A stretch of DNA of 64,000 nucleotides from positions 124,001 through 188,000 of the forward strand of contig CAJLRM010000003.1 in NCBI GenBank assembly GCA_905209085.1, written 5' to 3'. Position 1 is the stretch's first letter. Each line of letters opens with the position of its first letter. The notes under the pieces are model-generated. The model did not search any database. It had not been told where the DNA came from and saw nothing but the letters and a program-made list of their open reading frames with translations. The stretch comes from an uncultured Eubacteriales bacterium (GTDB lineage Bacteria > Bacillota > Clostridia > Christensenellales > Borkfalkiaceae). Below are positions 51,096 through 60,548 of the stretch, piece after piece. The position numbers were made by a program, and so were the translations under genes.

Positions 51096-51905
51096 TTAAT
51101 CGGTGTTTTTAATCACCGCTTTTTCTATCAGCGCCACGATCGCGTACATACCCGCCGCCAAAATGCACAGGATGACGACTGCCGTCATTACGAGATCGAG
51201 TTTGAACACCTGACCGCCGTATACGATCAGATACCCGATCCCTGCCTTGGAAACCATGTATTCGCCCATCACCGAGCCTATCCATGCCATTCCTACGTTT
51301 ATTTTCAGCATGGAAATGAACGCGGGCAGCGACGAGGGCACTACGAGTTTCCTCAAAATCTGCCACTTACTCGCGCCCATCGACTTTAAAAGCAGCATCT
51401 TGTTTTCATCCGTCGCCATAAAGCCGTTCAGCATATTCAAAATCGCCACGATCAGTCCGATCAGGATCGTCATGAATACGATGGGTTTGCTTCCCGTTCC
51501 GCACCAAATGATGATCAAGGGACCGAGCGCTATTTTCGGCAGCGCGTTCAAGACGACGAGATATGGCTCCGAGATCTTACGGAAAACCTCGCTCCACCAA
51601 AGCAGCAGCGCGATCAGATACCCCGCCACCACCGCGATGAAAAAGCCTAAGAGCGTTTCCCAAAGCGTCGTGCCTACGTGATAAAAAAGCGTCCCGTTTT
51701 GATAGAGCGACACCACCGTTTTCCAAACCCGCGAGGGCGAACTGGTGATAAACGGGTTTATCCATTCGAATCGGGCGCAAAGCTCCCAAATTCCGAGAAA
51801 AAGAAACAGCACCGCCAGTCGCACGACGTGCACCGTGACGCTCTTCCTTCTGATATTTCTTAAATAGAGAATATGCTCTCTCGAATATTCCGTATTTTTC
51901 TTCAT
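51096..51905 (-). CDS. ABC transporter permease (SsuC/TauC/ThiX type)
   Basis: A 269-residue membrane subunit with about six helices and the binding-protein-dependent permease signature (the EAA loop region KSMGASKWQILRKLVVPSSL, followed by INVGMAWIGSVMGEYMV). It pairs with the ATPase upstream, whose stop overlaps its ATG (ATGA), which fixes the start at 51905. The substrate is unclear; relatives import sulfonates, taurine, or thiamine precursors. Confidence 0.9.
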   Translation of the reverse strand: MKKNTEYSREHILYLRNIRRKSVTVHVVRLAVLFLFLGIWELCARFEWINPFITSSPSRVWKTVVSLYQNGTLFYHVGTTLWETLLGFFIAVVAGYLIALLLWWSEVFRKISEPYLVVLNALPKIALGPLIIIWCGTGSKPIVFMTILIGLIVAILNMLNGFMATDENKMLLLKSMGASKWQILRKLVVPSSLPAFISMLKINVGMAWIGSVMGEYMVSKAGIGYLIVYGGQVFKLDLVMTAVVILCILAAGMYAIVALIEKAVIKNTD

Positions 51906-52636
51906 GCGTTTAATTCCCTCCATAAAAGCTCGAACCAGGTCGAAAATTCTTTGTTCTCCCGACGCTTTAACGGCTCGTTTTCGGGAAAACTCAGCGTGTG
52001 GATCGCCGTCACCTTAGCGGGGCGTTTGGACAGCACCACGATCTTATCCGCCACCGACACCGCTTCGCTGATGTCGTGCGTGATCAAAACCGCCGTCTTA
52101 TGCTCGCTTCGGATGATCTTATACACGTCGTCGCATACGCTCAGTCGGGTCTGATAGTCGAGCGCGGAAAAAGGCTCGTCGAGAAGGAGTACGTCGGGAT
52201 CGACCGCGAGCGTCCGAATCAGCGCGGCGCGCTGGCGCATACCGCCCGAAAGCTGGGAGGGATAGCTTTTCAAAAAGTCTTTAAGCCCGTATTTTTCAGC
52301 GAGCGCAAGGGCGCGGGCGCGGTGCTGCGCCGTATCCGTCTTCTGGATCTCCAAAGGGAGAAATATATTCTTTTCAATCGTGCGCCACGGGAAAAGTTCG
52401 TCCTTTTGCAGCATATAGCCGAACGAAACGCCCGAGTTTTTTACCTCGCCCTTGGTGGGCTTTAAAAGCCCCGCCGCCAAGGACAAAAGCGTCGTTTTTC
52501 CGCAGCCCGAGGGACCGATGACCGCCGCGAATTCGCCTTCCGTAACCGAAAAGTTCAGTTCCTCCACCGCCACCGTTTCCCCCTGTTTTGTGTGATAGTG
52601 CATCGATACGTTATCAAATTGTAAAACTTCTTTCAT
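51902..52636 (-). CDS. ABC transporter ATP-binding protein (SsuB/TauB/ThiZ type)
   Basis: A 244-residue ATPase with Walker A GPSGCGKTT, Q-loop LQKDELFPWRTIEKNI, signature LSGGMRQRAALIRTL, Walker B VLLLDEPFSALD, and the switch His in VLITHDISEAV. The Q-loop of the form LFPWRT is typical of nitrate/sulfonate/taurine-type importers. It is coupled to the permease gene and follows the binding-protein gene by 152 bases. Confidence 0.93.
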   Translation of the reverse strand: MKEVLQFDNVSMHYHTKQGETVAVEELNFSVTEGEFAAVIGPSGCGKTTLLSLAAGLLKPTKGEVKNSGVSFGYMLQKDELFPWRTIEKNIFLPLEIQKTDTAQHRARALALAEKYGLKDFLKSYPSQLSGGMRQRAALIRTLAVDPDVLLLDEPFSALDYQTRLSVCDDVYKIIRSEHKTAVLITHDISEAVSVADKIVVLSKRPAKVTAIHTLSFPENEPLKRRENKEFSTWFELLWRELNA

Positions 52637-52788
52637 GGGTTGACCTTCGTTTCTTTATCCTGCCTTTCTTCCCCGCTACGTAAGTATCTTAGAGCCGTGC
52701 GAGTCCGCTGTACTCGTTCCGCCGCTTTCGGGGAGGAAAAATCGGGACGCCGGACACCCTCGAAAGGAGTCCGGTGGTCCCTATGGTA

Positions 52789-53793
52789 TCAGTTGTAAAC
52801 GTCTTTGTACGCCTTATCCGCGTAAGCGGTGTTGATGAGTTCGTCGAAGGCGACGCGGCGGGAAAGCTCGCCCGCGTTATCGATGATGTCTTGAAGGCGC
52901 GTAAAGCTGTCCTCCGTCATCGCCAAATTCGTCACCCACGCGTCGATGTCCTTATAGCTTTGCAGGGACGTCGTGATCGAGGACACGGAGGTGGATTCAA
53001 AGTACGCCGTGAGATAGGGCGCCGCGGTCGCGGCGGGCGTTTCCATGACGTATTTCACCGCCTTCGTCACCGCGCGCAAGAATCCGTCCACTTCCGTTTC
53101 GTGTTTCTTGATCCACGAATTTTTCGCCATGAAGCAGGTGTAGGGGACTTCGCCCGACGCTTCGCCTACCGACGCCACCACGTAGCCCTTGCCTGCCGCT
53201 TCGTATTCGGACGCGACCGGCTCGAACATCGTGCAGTAGTCCCCCGTTCCGCCCTCGAAGGCGCTCGTCATCAGGTTGAACTGAATGTCGAAATTGAGCG
53301 TGAGATCGGTGCCGTCATAAAGTCCGTTCTGATTCAATACGTATTCGAAAGTCATCGCGGGGACGCCGCCGGGTCTGCCCGCAAGAATTTCCTTGCCCTT
53401 TAAATCCGTCCATTTGAAGTCCGGTTCGTCCTTCCTCGAAACGAGGAAAGAACCGTCGCGTTTCGTGAGCTGGCCGAACACGGAAGGGACGTCGGTGGAG
53501 CCGCCGATAAGTACGTAAAGCGCCGCTTCGGGGCCGCAGAAACCGATGTCCGAATCCCCCGAAAGCACGGCGGACATGACGTTGTCGGCGCCGCCGCCGT
53601 TGGTGAGTTCGATCTTTAAGTTTTCGTCTTTAAAATACCCGAGCGCATCCGCCAAATACAGCGGCGCATAGAAAATCGAGTGAGTGACCTCATTGATTTT
53701 GAGTGTGGTGAGTCCGTCGCTGTTGCCGCCGCAGGCTGAAAGAGGCGCAAGCGCGAAGAGTGCCGAAAGTGCGATTACCGAAATTTTTTTCAT
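52789..53793 (-). CDS. ABC transporter substrate-binding lipoprotein (NMT1/THI5-like)
   Basis: A 334-residue lipoprotein with signal peptide and lipobox LSAC (Cys21). The mature protein follows the SsuA/THI5-like fold (ITHSIFYAPLYLADALGYF is read as VTHSIFYAPLYLADALGYF, then GGGADNVMSAVLSGDSDIGF, GRPGGVPAMTFEYVL). The substrate could be an aromatic sulfonate, taurine, or the thiamine pyrimidine; no thiamine riboswitch is present upstream. The start at 53793 (MKKISVIALS) has GGAG upstream. A small hairpin (CCGGAC/GTCCGG, 52750-52774) after its stop may limit read-through to the ATPase gene. Confidence 0.88.
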   Translation of the reverse strand: MKKISVIALSALFALAPLSACGGNSDGLTTLKINEVTHSIFYAPLYLADALGYFKDENLKIELTNGGGADNVMSAVLSGDSDIGFCGPEAALYVLIGGSTDVPSVFGQLTKRDGSFLVSRKDEPDFKWTDLKGKEILAGRPGGVPAMTFEYVLNQNGLYDGTDLTLNFDIQFNLMTSAFEGGTGDYCTMFEPVASEYEAAGKGYVVASVGEASGEVPYTCFMAKNSWIKKHETEVDGFLRAVTKAVKYVMETPAATAAPYLTAYFESTSVSSITTSLQSYKDIDAWVTNLAMTEDSFTRLQDIIDNAGELSRRVAFDELINTAYADKAYKDVYN

Positions 53794-53826
53794 AGGGTTG
53801 ACTCCGTTAAAAAAATAGAATAATAT

Positions 53827-53856
53827 ATCATATGAGTCGGCGTTAATAATTGACAA
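53827..53856 (-). promoter_or_regulatory. Promoter of the ABC importer operon
   Basis: On the minus strand, TTGTCA (53856-53851), an 18-bp spacer and TATGAT (53832-53827). Its -35 box overlaps the -35 box of the valS promoter on the other strand. Confidence 0.65.
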
Positions 53857-53878
53857 TCGGGGCAAAAAGGAATATAAT
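53850..53878 (+). promoter_or_regulatory. Promoter of valS
   Basis: TTGACA (53850-53855), a 17-bp spacer and TATAAT (53873-53878). The leader is only about 45 bases, too short for a T-box. Confidence 0.88.
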
Positions 53879-53930
53879 GAGGGAGAACCGCTTTTTGAGA
53901 AAATAAGCGGACGGAAAGGATTGACAGATT

Positions 53931-56558
53931 ATGGAAATGCAAAAGACATACAACCCGAAGGACTTTGAGGACAGGATCTATGCCGATTGGGAAAAATCGG
54001 GCTATTTCCGCGCGGAAATAGATCACGACAAGGTGCCGTTTACCATCATGATGCCGCCTCCTAACATCACGGGGCAGCTGCATATGGGACACGCGATGGA
54101 CGCCGCCATGCAGGATACGCTCATTCGTTTCAAGCGGATGCAGGGCTACGCCGCCCTTTGGCTGCCCGGTTACGACCACGCCTCCATCGCCACCGAAGTG
54201 AAGATCGTCGGGAAAATGAAAGAGGAAGGGCTGACCAAACAGGACGTGGGGCGCGACGGATTTTTAAAGCGCGCCTGGGAATGGACGGCGCAGTACGGAG
54301 GCCGCATCACTTTACAGCAGAGAAAACTGGGCGCTTCGTGCGATTGGTCCCGCCAGGCCTTCACGATGGACGAAAAATGTTCCCGCGCCGTTCGGGAAGT
54401 GTTTGTCAATCTTTACAACAAAGGACTCATCTATCAGGGGGACCGCATCATCAACTGGTGCCCCTGCTGCAAGACCGCGCTCTCCGACGCGGAAGTGGAA
54501 TACGCCGAAGAAGCGGGGTCCTTCTGGCACCTTCGCTATCCCTCCGCGGACGGCAAGGGGGATGTGGTGGTGGCCACCACCCGACCTGAAACGATGCTCG
54601 GGGATACCGCCGTGGCGGTACACCCCGACGACAAAAGGTATGCCCGTCTTGTCGGCAAGACGCTGAAACTCCCCCTGACGGACAGGGAAATACCCGTCGT
54701 CGCGGACGAGTATGTGGACATGGAATTCGGTACGGGCTGCGTGAAAATCACGCCCGCGCACGACCCTAACGACTTCGAAGTGGGCAAAAGACATTCCCTC
54801 GAAGTCATCCGCGTGATGAACGACGACGGCACCATGAACGAGAGGGCGGGTGCCTATGCGGGGCTGGACAGGTACGAGGCGAGAAAGAAAATCGTCGCGG
54901 ATCTTCAAGAACAGGGCTTCTTGGTGAAAATAGAGCCGCACACCCACAACGTGGGGCATTGCTACCGCTGCCATTCGACCGTGGAACCCATCGTTTCCAA
55001 ACAGTGGTTTGTGAAAATGGAGCCGCTCGCAAAGCCCGCCATCAACGCGGTGATGAAAAACAAGGTCAAATTCGTTCCCGAACGCTTCTCGAAGATCTAT
55101 TACAACTGGATGGAGAACATCAAGGACTGGTGCATTTCCCGACAGCTGTGGTGGGGGCACCGCATTCCCGTCTGGTATTGTCAGGACTGCGGAAAGGTCG
55201 TCTGTTCGAAAGAGGATCCCGCCGCCTGCCCCGCCTGCGGAAGCGATAATCTGAAACAGGACGAGGACGTTCTGGACACCTGGTTTTCCTCGGCGCTCTG
55301 GCCCTTTTCGACGCTCGGATTCCCCGACGAAACGGAGGATTATAAATATTTCTATCCCACCGACGTTTTGGTGACGGGATACGACATCATCTTTTTCTGG
55401 GTGGCGAGAATGATTTTCTCGGGCATAGAACATACGGGGAAGGTGCCTTTCCACGACGTTCTGATCCACGGCATCATCCGCGACGAACAGGGCAGAAAGA
55501 TGAGCAAGTCTTTGGGCAACGGCATCGATCCCTTGGAGATCGTCGAAAAGTACGGCGCCGATTCCCTGCGCCTCTCCCTCCTGACGGGCGTCGCGCCCGG
55601 CAACGACACCAGGTATTCGGATACGAAGGTGGAGTCCTGCCGCAACTTCATCAACAAGCTGTGGAACGCCTCTCGTTTCGTATTCATGAACGCGGAGGGA
55701 AAAGAGATCCCCGCCGTCGAGAGCGTGCGCTTCTCGCCTGCGGATAAGTGGATCATTTCCCGCCTGCAAAACTGTATCCGCGAGGTGACGACAAACCTCA
55801 ACAAATACGAGCTGGGCGTCGCCAGCGATCTCGCCACCGACTTCGTTTGGGGGGATTTCTGCGATTGGTATATCGAGCTTTCCAAACCCGCTCTCTACGG
55901 CGAAGACGAGGAGAAAAAACTCGGAACGCTGTCCGTGCTCTGCTTTGTGCTGAAAAACGCTCTGAAACTGTTGCACCCGTTTATTCCGTTCGTCACCGAG
56001 GAAATTTATCGCAATCTTCCCGGCGAAGAGGGAAAAGAGAGCATTATGGTGTCCGCGTTCCCCCGCTATAATTCCCGTATGGCGTACAAAAAGGAAGCGA
56101 AGGCGTTTGAGGGAGTCATGGAGATCATCAAAGCCGTGCGCGCGATGAAAAAGGCGGCGGACTGCCCGCCCTCCAAAAAGGTGGATCTCTATCTCGTCAC
56201 CGAAAGCAAGCGTCTGGTGCAGCAGAACAGGGACAGCATTATGAAGCTGTCGGGCGCGGCGGCGGTGAAATTCGTGGACAGCGGCGCGGCGGTGGACGGA
56301 AAGACCGTTTCGCAGGTGACGGAGATCGCCGAGATCTATGTGCCGCTCGGGGAGCTTGTGGACATCGAAAAGGAAAAAGTGCGGCTCGCCGCGGAAATCG
56401 AGCGGATCGGAGGAGAGATCGAGCGCGCGAAAGGAAAGCTCGCCAATCAGAATTTCGTCAGCAAGGCGCCAAAAAAACTGGTGGACGAAGAAAAGGAAAA
56501 GCTTGAAAAATATCTCGGCATGAAAGAGAAATTCGAAGCGCAGCTGGCGGAACTTTAA
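53931..56558 (+). CDS. valS: Valyl-tRNA synthetase
   Basis: An 875-residue class I synthetase charging tRNA-Val. The HIGH motif appears as HMGH (residues 51-54) in PPPNITGQLHMGHAM, and KMSKS is at residues 523-527. The editing domain (TTRPETMLGDTAVAVHPDD) and the tRNA-binding arm are present, and the C-terminal ~70 residues form the usual coiled coil (VDIEKEKVRLAAEIERIGGE). The zinc-binding CysX2Cys pairs CQDCGK and CPACGS are visible around residues 420-445. No T-box leader is present, unlike many Firmicute valS genes. Confidence 0.98.
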   Translation: MEMQKTYNPKDFEDRIYADWEKSGYFRAEIDHDKVPFTIMMPPPNITGQLHMGHAMDAAMQDTLIRFKRMQGYAALWLPGYDHASIATEVKIVGKMKEEGLTKQDVGRDGFLKRAWEWTAQYGGRITLQQRKLGASCDWSRQAFTMDEKCSRAVREVFVNLYNKGLIYQGDRIINWCPCCKTALSDAEVEYAEEAGSFWHLRYPSADGKGDVVVATTRPETMLGDTAVAVHPDDKRYARLVGKTLKLPLTDREIPVVADEYVDMEFGTGCVKITPAHDPNDFEVGKRHSLEVIRVMNDDGTMNERAGAYAGLDRYEARKKIVADLQEQGFLVKIEPHTHNVGHCYRCHSTVEPIVSKQWFVKMEPLAKPAINAVMKNKVKFVPERFSKIYYNWMENIKDWCISRQLWWGHRIPVWYCQDCGKVVCSKEDPAACPACGSDNLKQDEDVLDTWFSSALWPFSTLGFPDETEDYKYFYPTDVLVTGYDIIFFWVARMIFSGIEHTGKVPFHDVLIHGIIRDEQGRKMSKSLGNGIDPLEIVEKYGADSLRLSLLTGVAPGNDTRYSDTKVESCRNFINKLWNASRFVFMNAEGKEIPAVESVRFSPADKWIISRLQNCIREVTTNLNKYELGVASDLATDFVWGDFCDWYIELSKPALYGEDEEKKLGTLSVLCFVLKNALKLLHPFIPFVTEEIYRNLPGEEGKESIMVSAFPRYNSRMAYKKEAKAFEGVMEIIKAVRAMKKAADCPPSKKVDLYLVTESKRLVQQNRDSIMKLSGAAAVKFVDSGAAVDGKTVSQVTEIAEIYVPLGELVDIEKEKVRLAAEIERIGGEIERAKGKLANQNFVSKAPKKLVDEEKEKLEKYLGMKEKFEAQLAEL

Positions 56559-56570
56559 AGGGATTTTATA

Positions 56571-56602
56571 AAAAGGCGTTTTTCTTCGGAGAAACGCCTT
56601 TT
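56571..56602 (+). terminator. Terminator of valS
   Basis: An 11-bp stem (AAAAGGCGTTT / AAACGCCTTTT) with a TTCG-containing loop, 12 bases after the stop. Confidence 0.8.
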
Positions 56603-56955
56603 CGCGCGTCTATCGGGACGTTGTGTGACGGAAATTTAAAAAGACGAAAGATCGCAGGACGAGGAAGAAAGATTTTTATAAAAGAGAAATCGGGCAAAGC
56701 GCGGGAAAGATAGGTTGACGGATATTTGTAGAGAAAAATATATTTTTTCCTATCGAGCGGCGCGCGGAATGTATCGGACTCATTTTCAGTCTTAAAAGGA
56801 TACGTTTCGGCAGGGAAAATGTCCTTTTAATGCGCGGAGGCAAGCGGGGCAAGGATTTTCGTTTCGGCGGAATATTACGAAAGCGCCGAGATTAAAAAAT
56901 TTCTTGTGAAAGAGGAATAAAAAATGTTTCCTCTTTTCAAAATGGAAATATTCGG
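56603..56955. other. Intergenic spacer upstream of rex, partly purine-rich
   Basis: About 350 bases with no gene seen. A stem (GAAAGAGGAA / TTTCCTCTTTTC region, 56908-56939) resembles a weak terminator. Confidence 0.5.
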
Positions 56956-56996
56956 AAAAAAGGCGGCTGTCCGCTTGACAGGCATCCGCCTTTTTT
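56956..56996 (+). terminator. Terminator-like hairpin overlapping the rex promoter
   Basis: AAAAAAGGCGG (56956-56966) pairs with CCGCCTTTTTT (56986-56996), extended by CTGTC/GACAG inside. The T-run is in the 3' arm. The rex -35 box (TTGACA, 56975-56980) lies in its inner arm, so the same bases would stop incoming transcription and start new transcription. Confidence 0.6.
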
Positions 56997-57004
56997 GATA
57001 TACT
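56975..57004 (+). promoter_or_regulatory. Promoter of rex
   Basis: TTGACA (56975-56980), an 18-bp spacer and TATACT (56999-57004). Confidence 0.75.
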
Positions 57005-57008
57005 AATA

Positions 57009-57026
57009 TCGATAAAAAAATATCAA
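57009..57026. promoter_or_regulatory. Candidate Rex operator
   Basis: TCGATA-N6-TATCAA; on the other strand it reads TTGATAT-N4-TTATCGA, an 18-bp near-palindrome. It matches 10 of the 14 fixed positions of the general Rex consensus TTGTTAA-N4-TTAACAA. It sits just after the -10 box, suggesting autorepression. Confidence 0.45.
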
Positions 57027-57045
57027 TAAATCGGGAGCGAATGAA

Positions 57046-57681
57046 ATGAACGCACAGGAGATGTCTAAGGCGACGATAGCGAGGATGCCTTTATATTTGA
57101 GATTTTTGCAGGAAGAGAATCAGAAGGGAGAAAAATACATTTCTTCCGCAGTAATTGCACAAAATATTCCCGTATCGGCGGTGCTGGTGAGAAAGGATCT
57201 CGCCATGGTGTCTTCTTTGCCGGGCAAGCCGAGGCTTGGCTTCGAAGTGGTGCGTCTGATTTCGGACATCGAGAAGTTTTTGGGATACGACAACCTTTCC
57301 GACGCGGTGATCGTCGGCGCGGGCGGACTGGGAAAGGCGTTTTTAGGCTACGAAGGATTCAAGAACAACGGATTGAATATCGTCGCGGCTTTCGACGTGG
57401 AGCCTTCCGTCGTCGGGGAAAAAATTGCGGGAAAGACGGTGTATCCGCTGGAAAATTTCGAGAGATTCGTGCGGGAAAAAAAAGTCAACATCGGCATTAT
57501 CACCGTTCCCAAAGTCGCCGCGCAGGAAACTTTGGATTTAATGGCGCGCGCGGGCATCAAGGCGGTGTGGAATTTTGCGCCCGCTCCTTTGCATATTCCC
57601 AAGGGCGTCATATTAAAAAACGAGGATTTATCCGCTTCCCTCGCGCTTTTGGCGGGAGAGCTGTCCAAGGGAACTCTATGA
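57046..57681 (+). CDS. rex: Redox-sensing transcriptional repressor Rex
   Basis: A 211-residue NADH/NAD+ sensor. The N-terminal winged helix (residues ~1-80: ARMPLYLRFLQEE, SSAVIAQNIPVSAVLVRKDL) binds DNA. The Rossmann domain (VIVGAGGLGKAFL, residue ~90 on) senses the nucleotide ratio, and the C-terminal helix swaps between subunits. It represses fermentation genes when NADH is low; the adhE gene 195 bases downstream and the hydrogenase at the window end are likely targets. GGAG precedes the ATG by 9 bases. Confidence 0.95.
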   Translation: MNAQEMSKATIARMPLYLRFLQEENQKGEKYISSAVIAQNIPVSAVLVRKDLAMVSSLPGKPRLGFEVVRLISDIEKFLGYDNLSDAVIVGAGGLGKAFLGYEGFKNNGLNIVAAFDVEPSVVGEKIAGKTVYPLENFERFVREKKVNIGIITVPKVAAQETLDLMARAGIKAVWNFAPAPLHIPKGVILKNEDLSASLALLAGELSKGTL

Positions 57682-57875
57682 TTCCGCGCTTTGCGGCAAG
57701 TTGAGAAAAGACGAAAGAGATCGGAAAGCGTTAAAAGACAGAGGATAGGAATAAAGCGTCAGAGGCATTAAGAGGCGAGAGGACAGGAAAAAATTGAAAA
57801 AGGATAAAGGATAGGGGCAGGGGTGAAACGAATTAAAAAAGTAAAAAATTTTTATCGACATAATGGAGGTGTTTT

Positions 57876-60497
57876 ATGAAAGATTTTATCGTGAACGACG
57901 AACAATCGCTGGGCAAAATGCTGGAAAAAGTACGTTCGGCGCAGGAAAAATTCGCCGCCTATACGCAGGAACAGGTGGACAAAATCTTTTTCGCCGCGGC
58001 GGTTGCCGCGAACAAGGCGCGCATTACTCTGGCGAAGCTCGCCGTCGAGGAAACGGGTATGGGCATCGCGGAGGATAAGGTGATCAAGAATCATTACGCC
58101 GCGGAATATATCTACAACAAATATAAGGATGAAAAAACGTGCGGAGTCATCGAACGCGACGAAGCGTTCGGCTACACCCGCATCGCCGAGCCGATCGGCG
58201 TGCTGGCGGCGGTCATTCCCACCACAAACCCTACCTCCACGGCGATTTTTAAGGCATTGATTTGTCTGAAAACGCGGAACGGGCTGATCATTTCCCCGCA
58301 TCCGCGCGCGAAGAAATGCACGATCGCCGCCGCCAAGGTCGTTCTCGAAGCCGCCGTGCGTGCGGGCGCCCCGGAGGATATCATCGGCTGGATAGACGAG
58401 CCGAGCGTTCCGCTCTCCGCGATGATCATGAAAGAATCGGATACCATTCTGGCGACGGGAGGGCCCGGCATGGTCAAGGCGGCGTATTCTTCGGGAAAAC
58501 CCGCGATCGGCGTGGGCGCCGGCAATACGCCCGCCGTCGTAGACGCGTCCGCCGATATTCCGCTCGCCGTTTCCTCCATCCTTCATTCCAAAACTTTCGA
58601 CAACGGCATGATCTGCGCGTCCGAACAGTCGGTGATCGTCGACAAAGCCGTATATAAGGAATTTAAAAGAGAAATGACGCTGCGCGGAGCGTACTTCCTT
58701 TCGCCCGCCGAAACGGACAAGGTGAGAAAGACCATCATTGTCAACGGCGCTCTGAACGCGAAAATCGTCGGACAGACCGCGCATACCATCGCCGCTTTGT
58801 CCGGATTCGAAGTCCCCGAAAACGCCAAAGTCCTGATAGGCGAAGTGACGTCTACCGACCTCGGCGAAGAATTTGCGCACGAGAAGCTGTCCCCCGTGCT
58901 CGCCATGTATAAAGCGGAGGACTTCGACGACGCCGTGGCAAAAGCGGATAAACTCGTCCGCGACGGCGGCATAGGGCATACCGCTTCCGTCTATCTCGAC
59001 GAAAAAACGCAGGGCGAGAAGCTGCGCGCTTTTTACGAGAAGATGAAAGCCTGCCGCATCCTCGTCAATACTCCCGCCGCGCAAGGCGGAATCGGAGATC
59101 TCTATAACTTCCGGCTCACCCCTTCCCTGACGCTCGGCTGCGGTTCCTGGGGCGGCAACAGCGTTTCGGAAAACGTCGGCGTCAGACAGCTCCTGAATAT
59201 CAAAACGGTGGCTCAAAGGAGGGAAAATATGCTTTGGTTCCAAGCGCCCGAAAAGATCTATTTCAAACGCGGCTGTCTGAAACTCGCTCTGGAAGAGTTA
59301 GGCGGAAAGGTGTACAACAGGCAGAGAGCGTTCGTCGTTACCGATAAGTTTCTCTATTCGAGCGGTATGGCCAAGGAAGTGACGAGAGTGCTGGACGAGA
59401 TGGGCATGACGCACACCGAGTTCTTCGACGTCACGCCCGATCCTACCCTTGCCTGCGCCCGCGCGGGGGCGAAGATGATGGCCGATTTCAAGCCCGACGT
59501 CGTCATCGCGCTCGGCGGCGGCTCGCCGATTGACGCCGCGAAGATCATGTGGGTGCTTTACGAACACCCCGAAGTGGACTTCGAAGACCTCGCCATGCGC
59601 TTTATGGACATCCGCAAGCGCGTGTATACTTTCCCGCATATGGGCGAAAAGGCGATGTTTGTCGCGGTGCCTACCACGGCGGGAACGGGCAGCGAGGTGA
59701 CGCCCTTCGCCGTCATTACGGACGAACAGACGGGCGGAAAATATCCGCTTGCCGATTATGAACTGATGCCCGATATGGCGATCATCGACGCCGAACTGAT
59801 GATGAACATTCCCAAGGGGCTCACCTCCTGTTCGGGAATCGATGCGCTGTCCCATTCGCTCGAAGCGGTGGCGTCCGTGATGGCGTCCGACTTTACGAAC
59901 GGCATAGCCAAGGAAGCGATCAAGCTGATTTTTGAATATTTGCCCGACGCTTACTCTCTCGGCAGCGCGGCGCCTCAGGCTCGCGAAAAGATGGCGAATG
60001 CGGCTTCTATGGCGGGCATGGCGTTTGCCAATGCGTTCCTCGGCGTCTGCCATTCTATGGCTCATAAACTCGGCGCTTACTGGCACCTGCCGCACGGCAT
60101 GGCAAATTCTCTGCTTTTGGAACAGGTCATCCGCTTCAACAGCGCCGAAGCGCCCGCGAAAATGGGAACCTTTCCCCAATACGCCTATCCCGACTGCAAG
60201 CGGCGCTATGCCGAGGTGGCGAGATATGTGGGCTGCAAGGGCAAAACGGACGACGAACTCGTGGAATCGTTCATTGTCAAGATGAAGGAACTGCAAAAAA
60301 CGGTCGGACAGCCCGAAACGATCAGGGAAGCCATCGGGGACAAGGGCACCGAGGAAGAATTTTTGGCGACGCTCGAAAAGATGAGCGAGGATGCCTTCGA
60401 CGACCAATGCACGGGCGCAAACCCGCGTTATCCGCTCGTCGAGGAAATCAAAAAAATGTATCTCAACGCCTATTACGGAAAGCACGAATCCGTATAA
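57876..60497 (+). CDS. adhE: Bifunctional acetaldehyde-CoA / alcohol dehydrogenase
   Basis: An 873-residue fusion. The N-terminal half (~1-440) is a CoA-acylating aldehyde dehydrogenase with catalytic Cys247 in DNGMICASEQS. The C-terminal half (~450-873) is an iron-dependent alcohol dehydrogenase with GGGSPIDAAKIMW and metal-binding His726 and His730 in CHSMAHKLGAYWHLPHG. It converts acetyl-CoA to ethanol in two steps with two NADH and forms spirosomes in relatives. GGAGG precedes the ATG. It lies directly after rex with no terminator seen between, across a purine-rich gap of 194 bases. Confidence 0.98.
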   Translation: MKDFIVNDEQSLGKMLEKVRSAQEKFAAYTQEQVDKIFFAAAVAANKARITLAKLAVEETGMGIAEDKVIKNHYAAEYIYNKYKDEKTCGVIERDEAFGYTRIAEPIGVLAAVIPTTNPTSTAIFKALICLKTRNGLIISPHPRAKKCTIAAAKVVLEAAVRAGAPEDIIGWIDEPSVPLSAMIMKESDTILATGGPGMVKAAYSSGKPAIGVGAGNTPAVVDASADIPLAVSSILHSKTFDNGMICASEQSVIVDKAVYKEFKREMTLRGAYFLSPAETDKVRKTIIVNGALNAKIVGQTAHTIAALSGFEVPENAKVLIGEVTSTDLGEEFAHEKLSPVLAMYKAEDFDDAVAKADKLVRDGGIGHTASVYLDEKTQGEKLRAFYEKMKACRILVNTPAAQGGIGDLYNFRLTPSLTLGCGSWGGNSVSENVGVRQLLNIKTVAQRRENMLWFQAPEKIYFKRGCLKLALEELGGKVYNRQRAFVVTDKFLYSSGMAKEVTRVLDEMGMTHTEFFDVTPDPTLACARAGAKMMADFKPDVVIALGGGSPIDAAKIMWVLYEHPEVDFEDLAMRFMDIRKRVYTFPHMGEKAMFVAVPTTAGTGSEVTPFAVITDEQTGGKYPLADYELMPDMAIIDAELMMNIPKGLTSCSGIDALSHSLEAVASVMASDFTNGIAKEAIKLIFEYLPDAYSLGSAAPQAREKMANAASMAGMAFANAFLGVCHSMAHKLGAYWHLPHGMANSLLLEQVIRFNSAEAPAKMGTFPQYAYPDCKRRYAEVARYVGCKGKTDDELVESFIVKMKELQKTVGQPETIREAIGDKGTEEEFLATLEKMSEDAFDDQCTGANPRYPLVEEIKKMYLNAYYGKHESV

Positions 60498-60514
60498 AGG
60501 GTGAAATGCAATAG

Positions 60515-60548
60515 GCAGGGCTGCGATGAATGCAGCCTTGCTTTTTTT
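60515..60548 (+). terminator. Terminator of adhE
   Basis: A 10-bp stem (GCAGGGCTGC / GCAGCCTTGC, one G-T pair) followed by TTTTTTT, 17 bases after the stop. Confidence 0.88.

Noticed and set aside
53794..53850. Thiamine riboswitch upstream of the THI5-like ABC importer
   Set aside because: The leader is short and lacks the CTGAGA and ACCTGA elements, so the transporter's substrate stays open.
53879..53930. T-box leader expected upstream of valS
   Set aside because: Only ~45 bases separate the promoter from the start codon, and no T-box sequence (GGTGG...CCGCG) is present.
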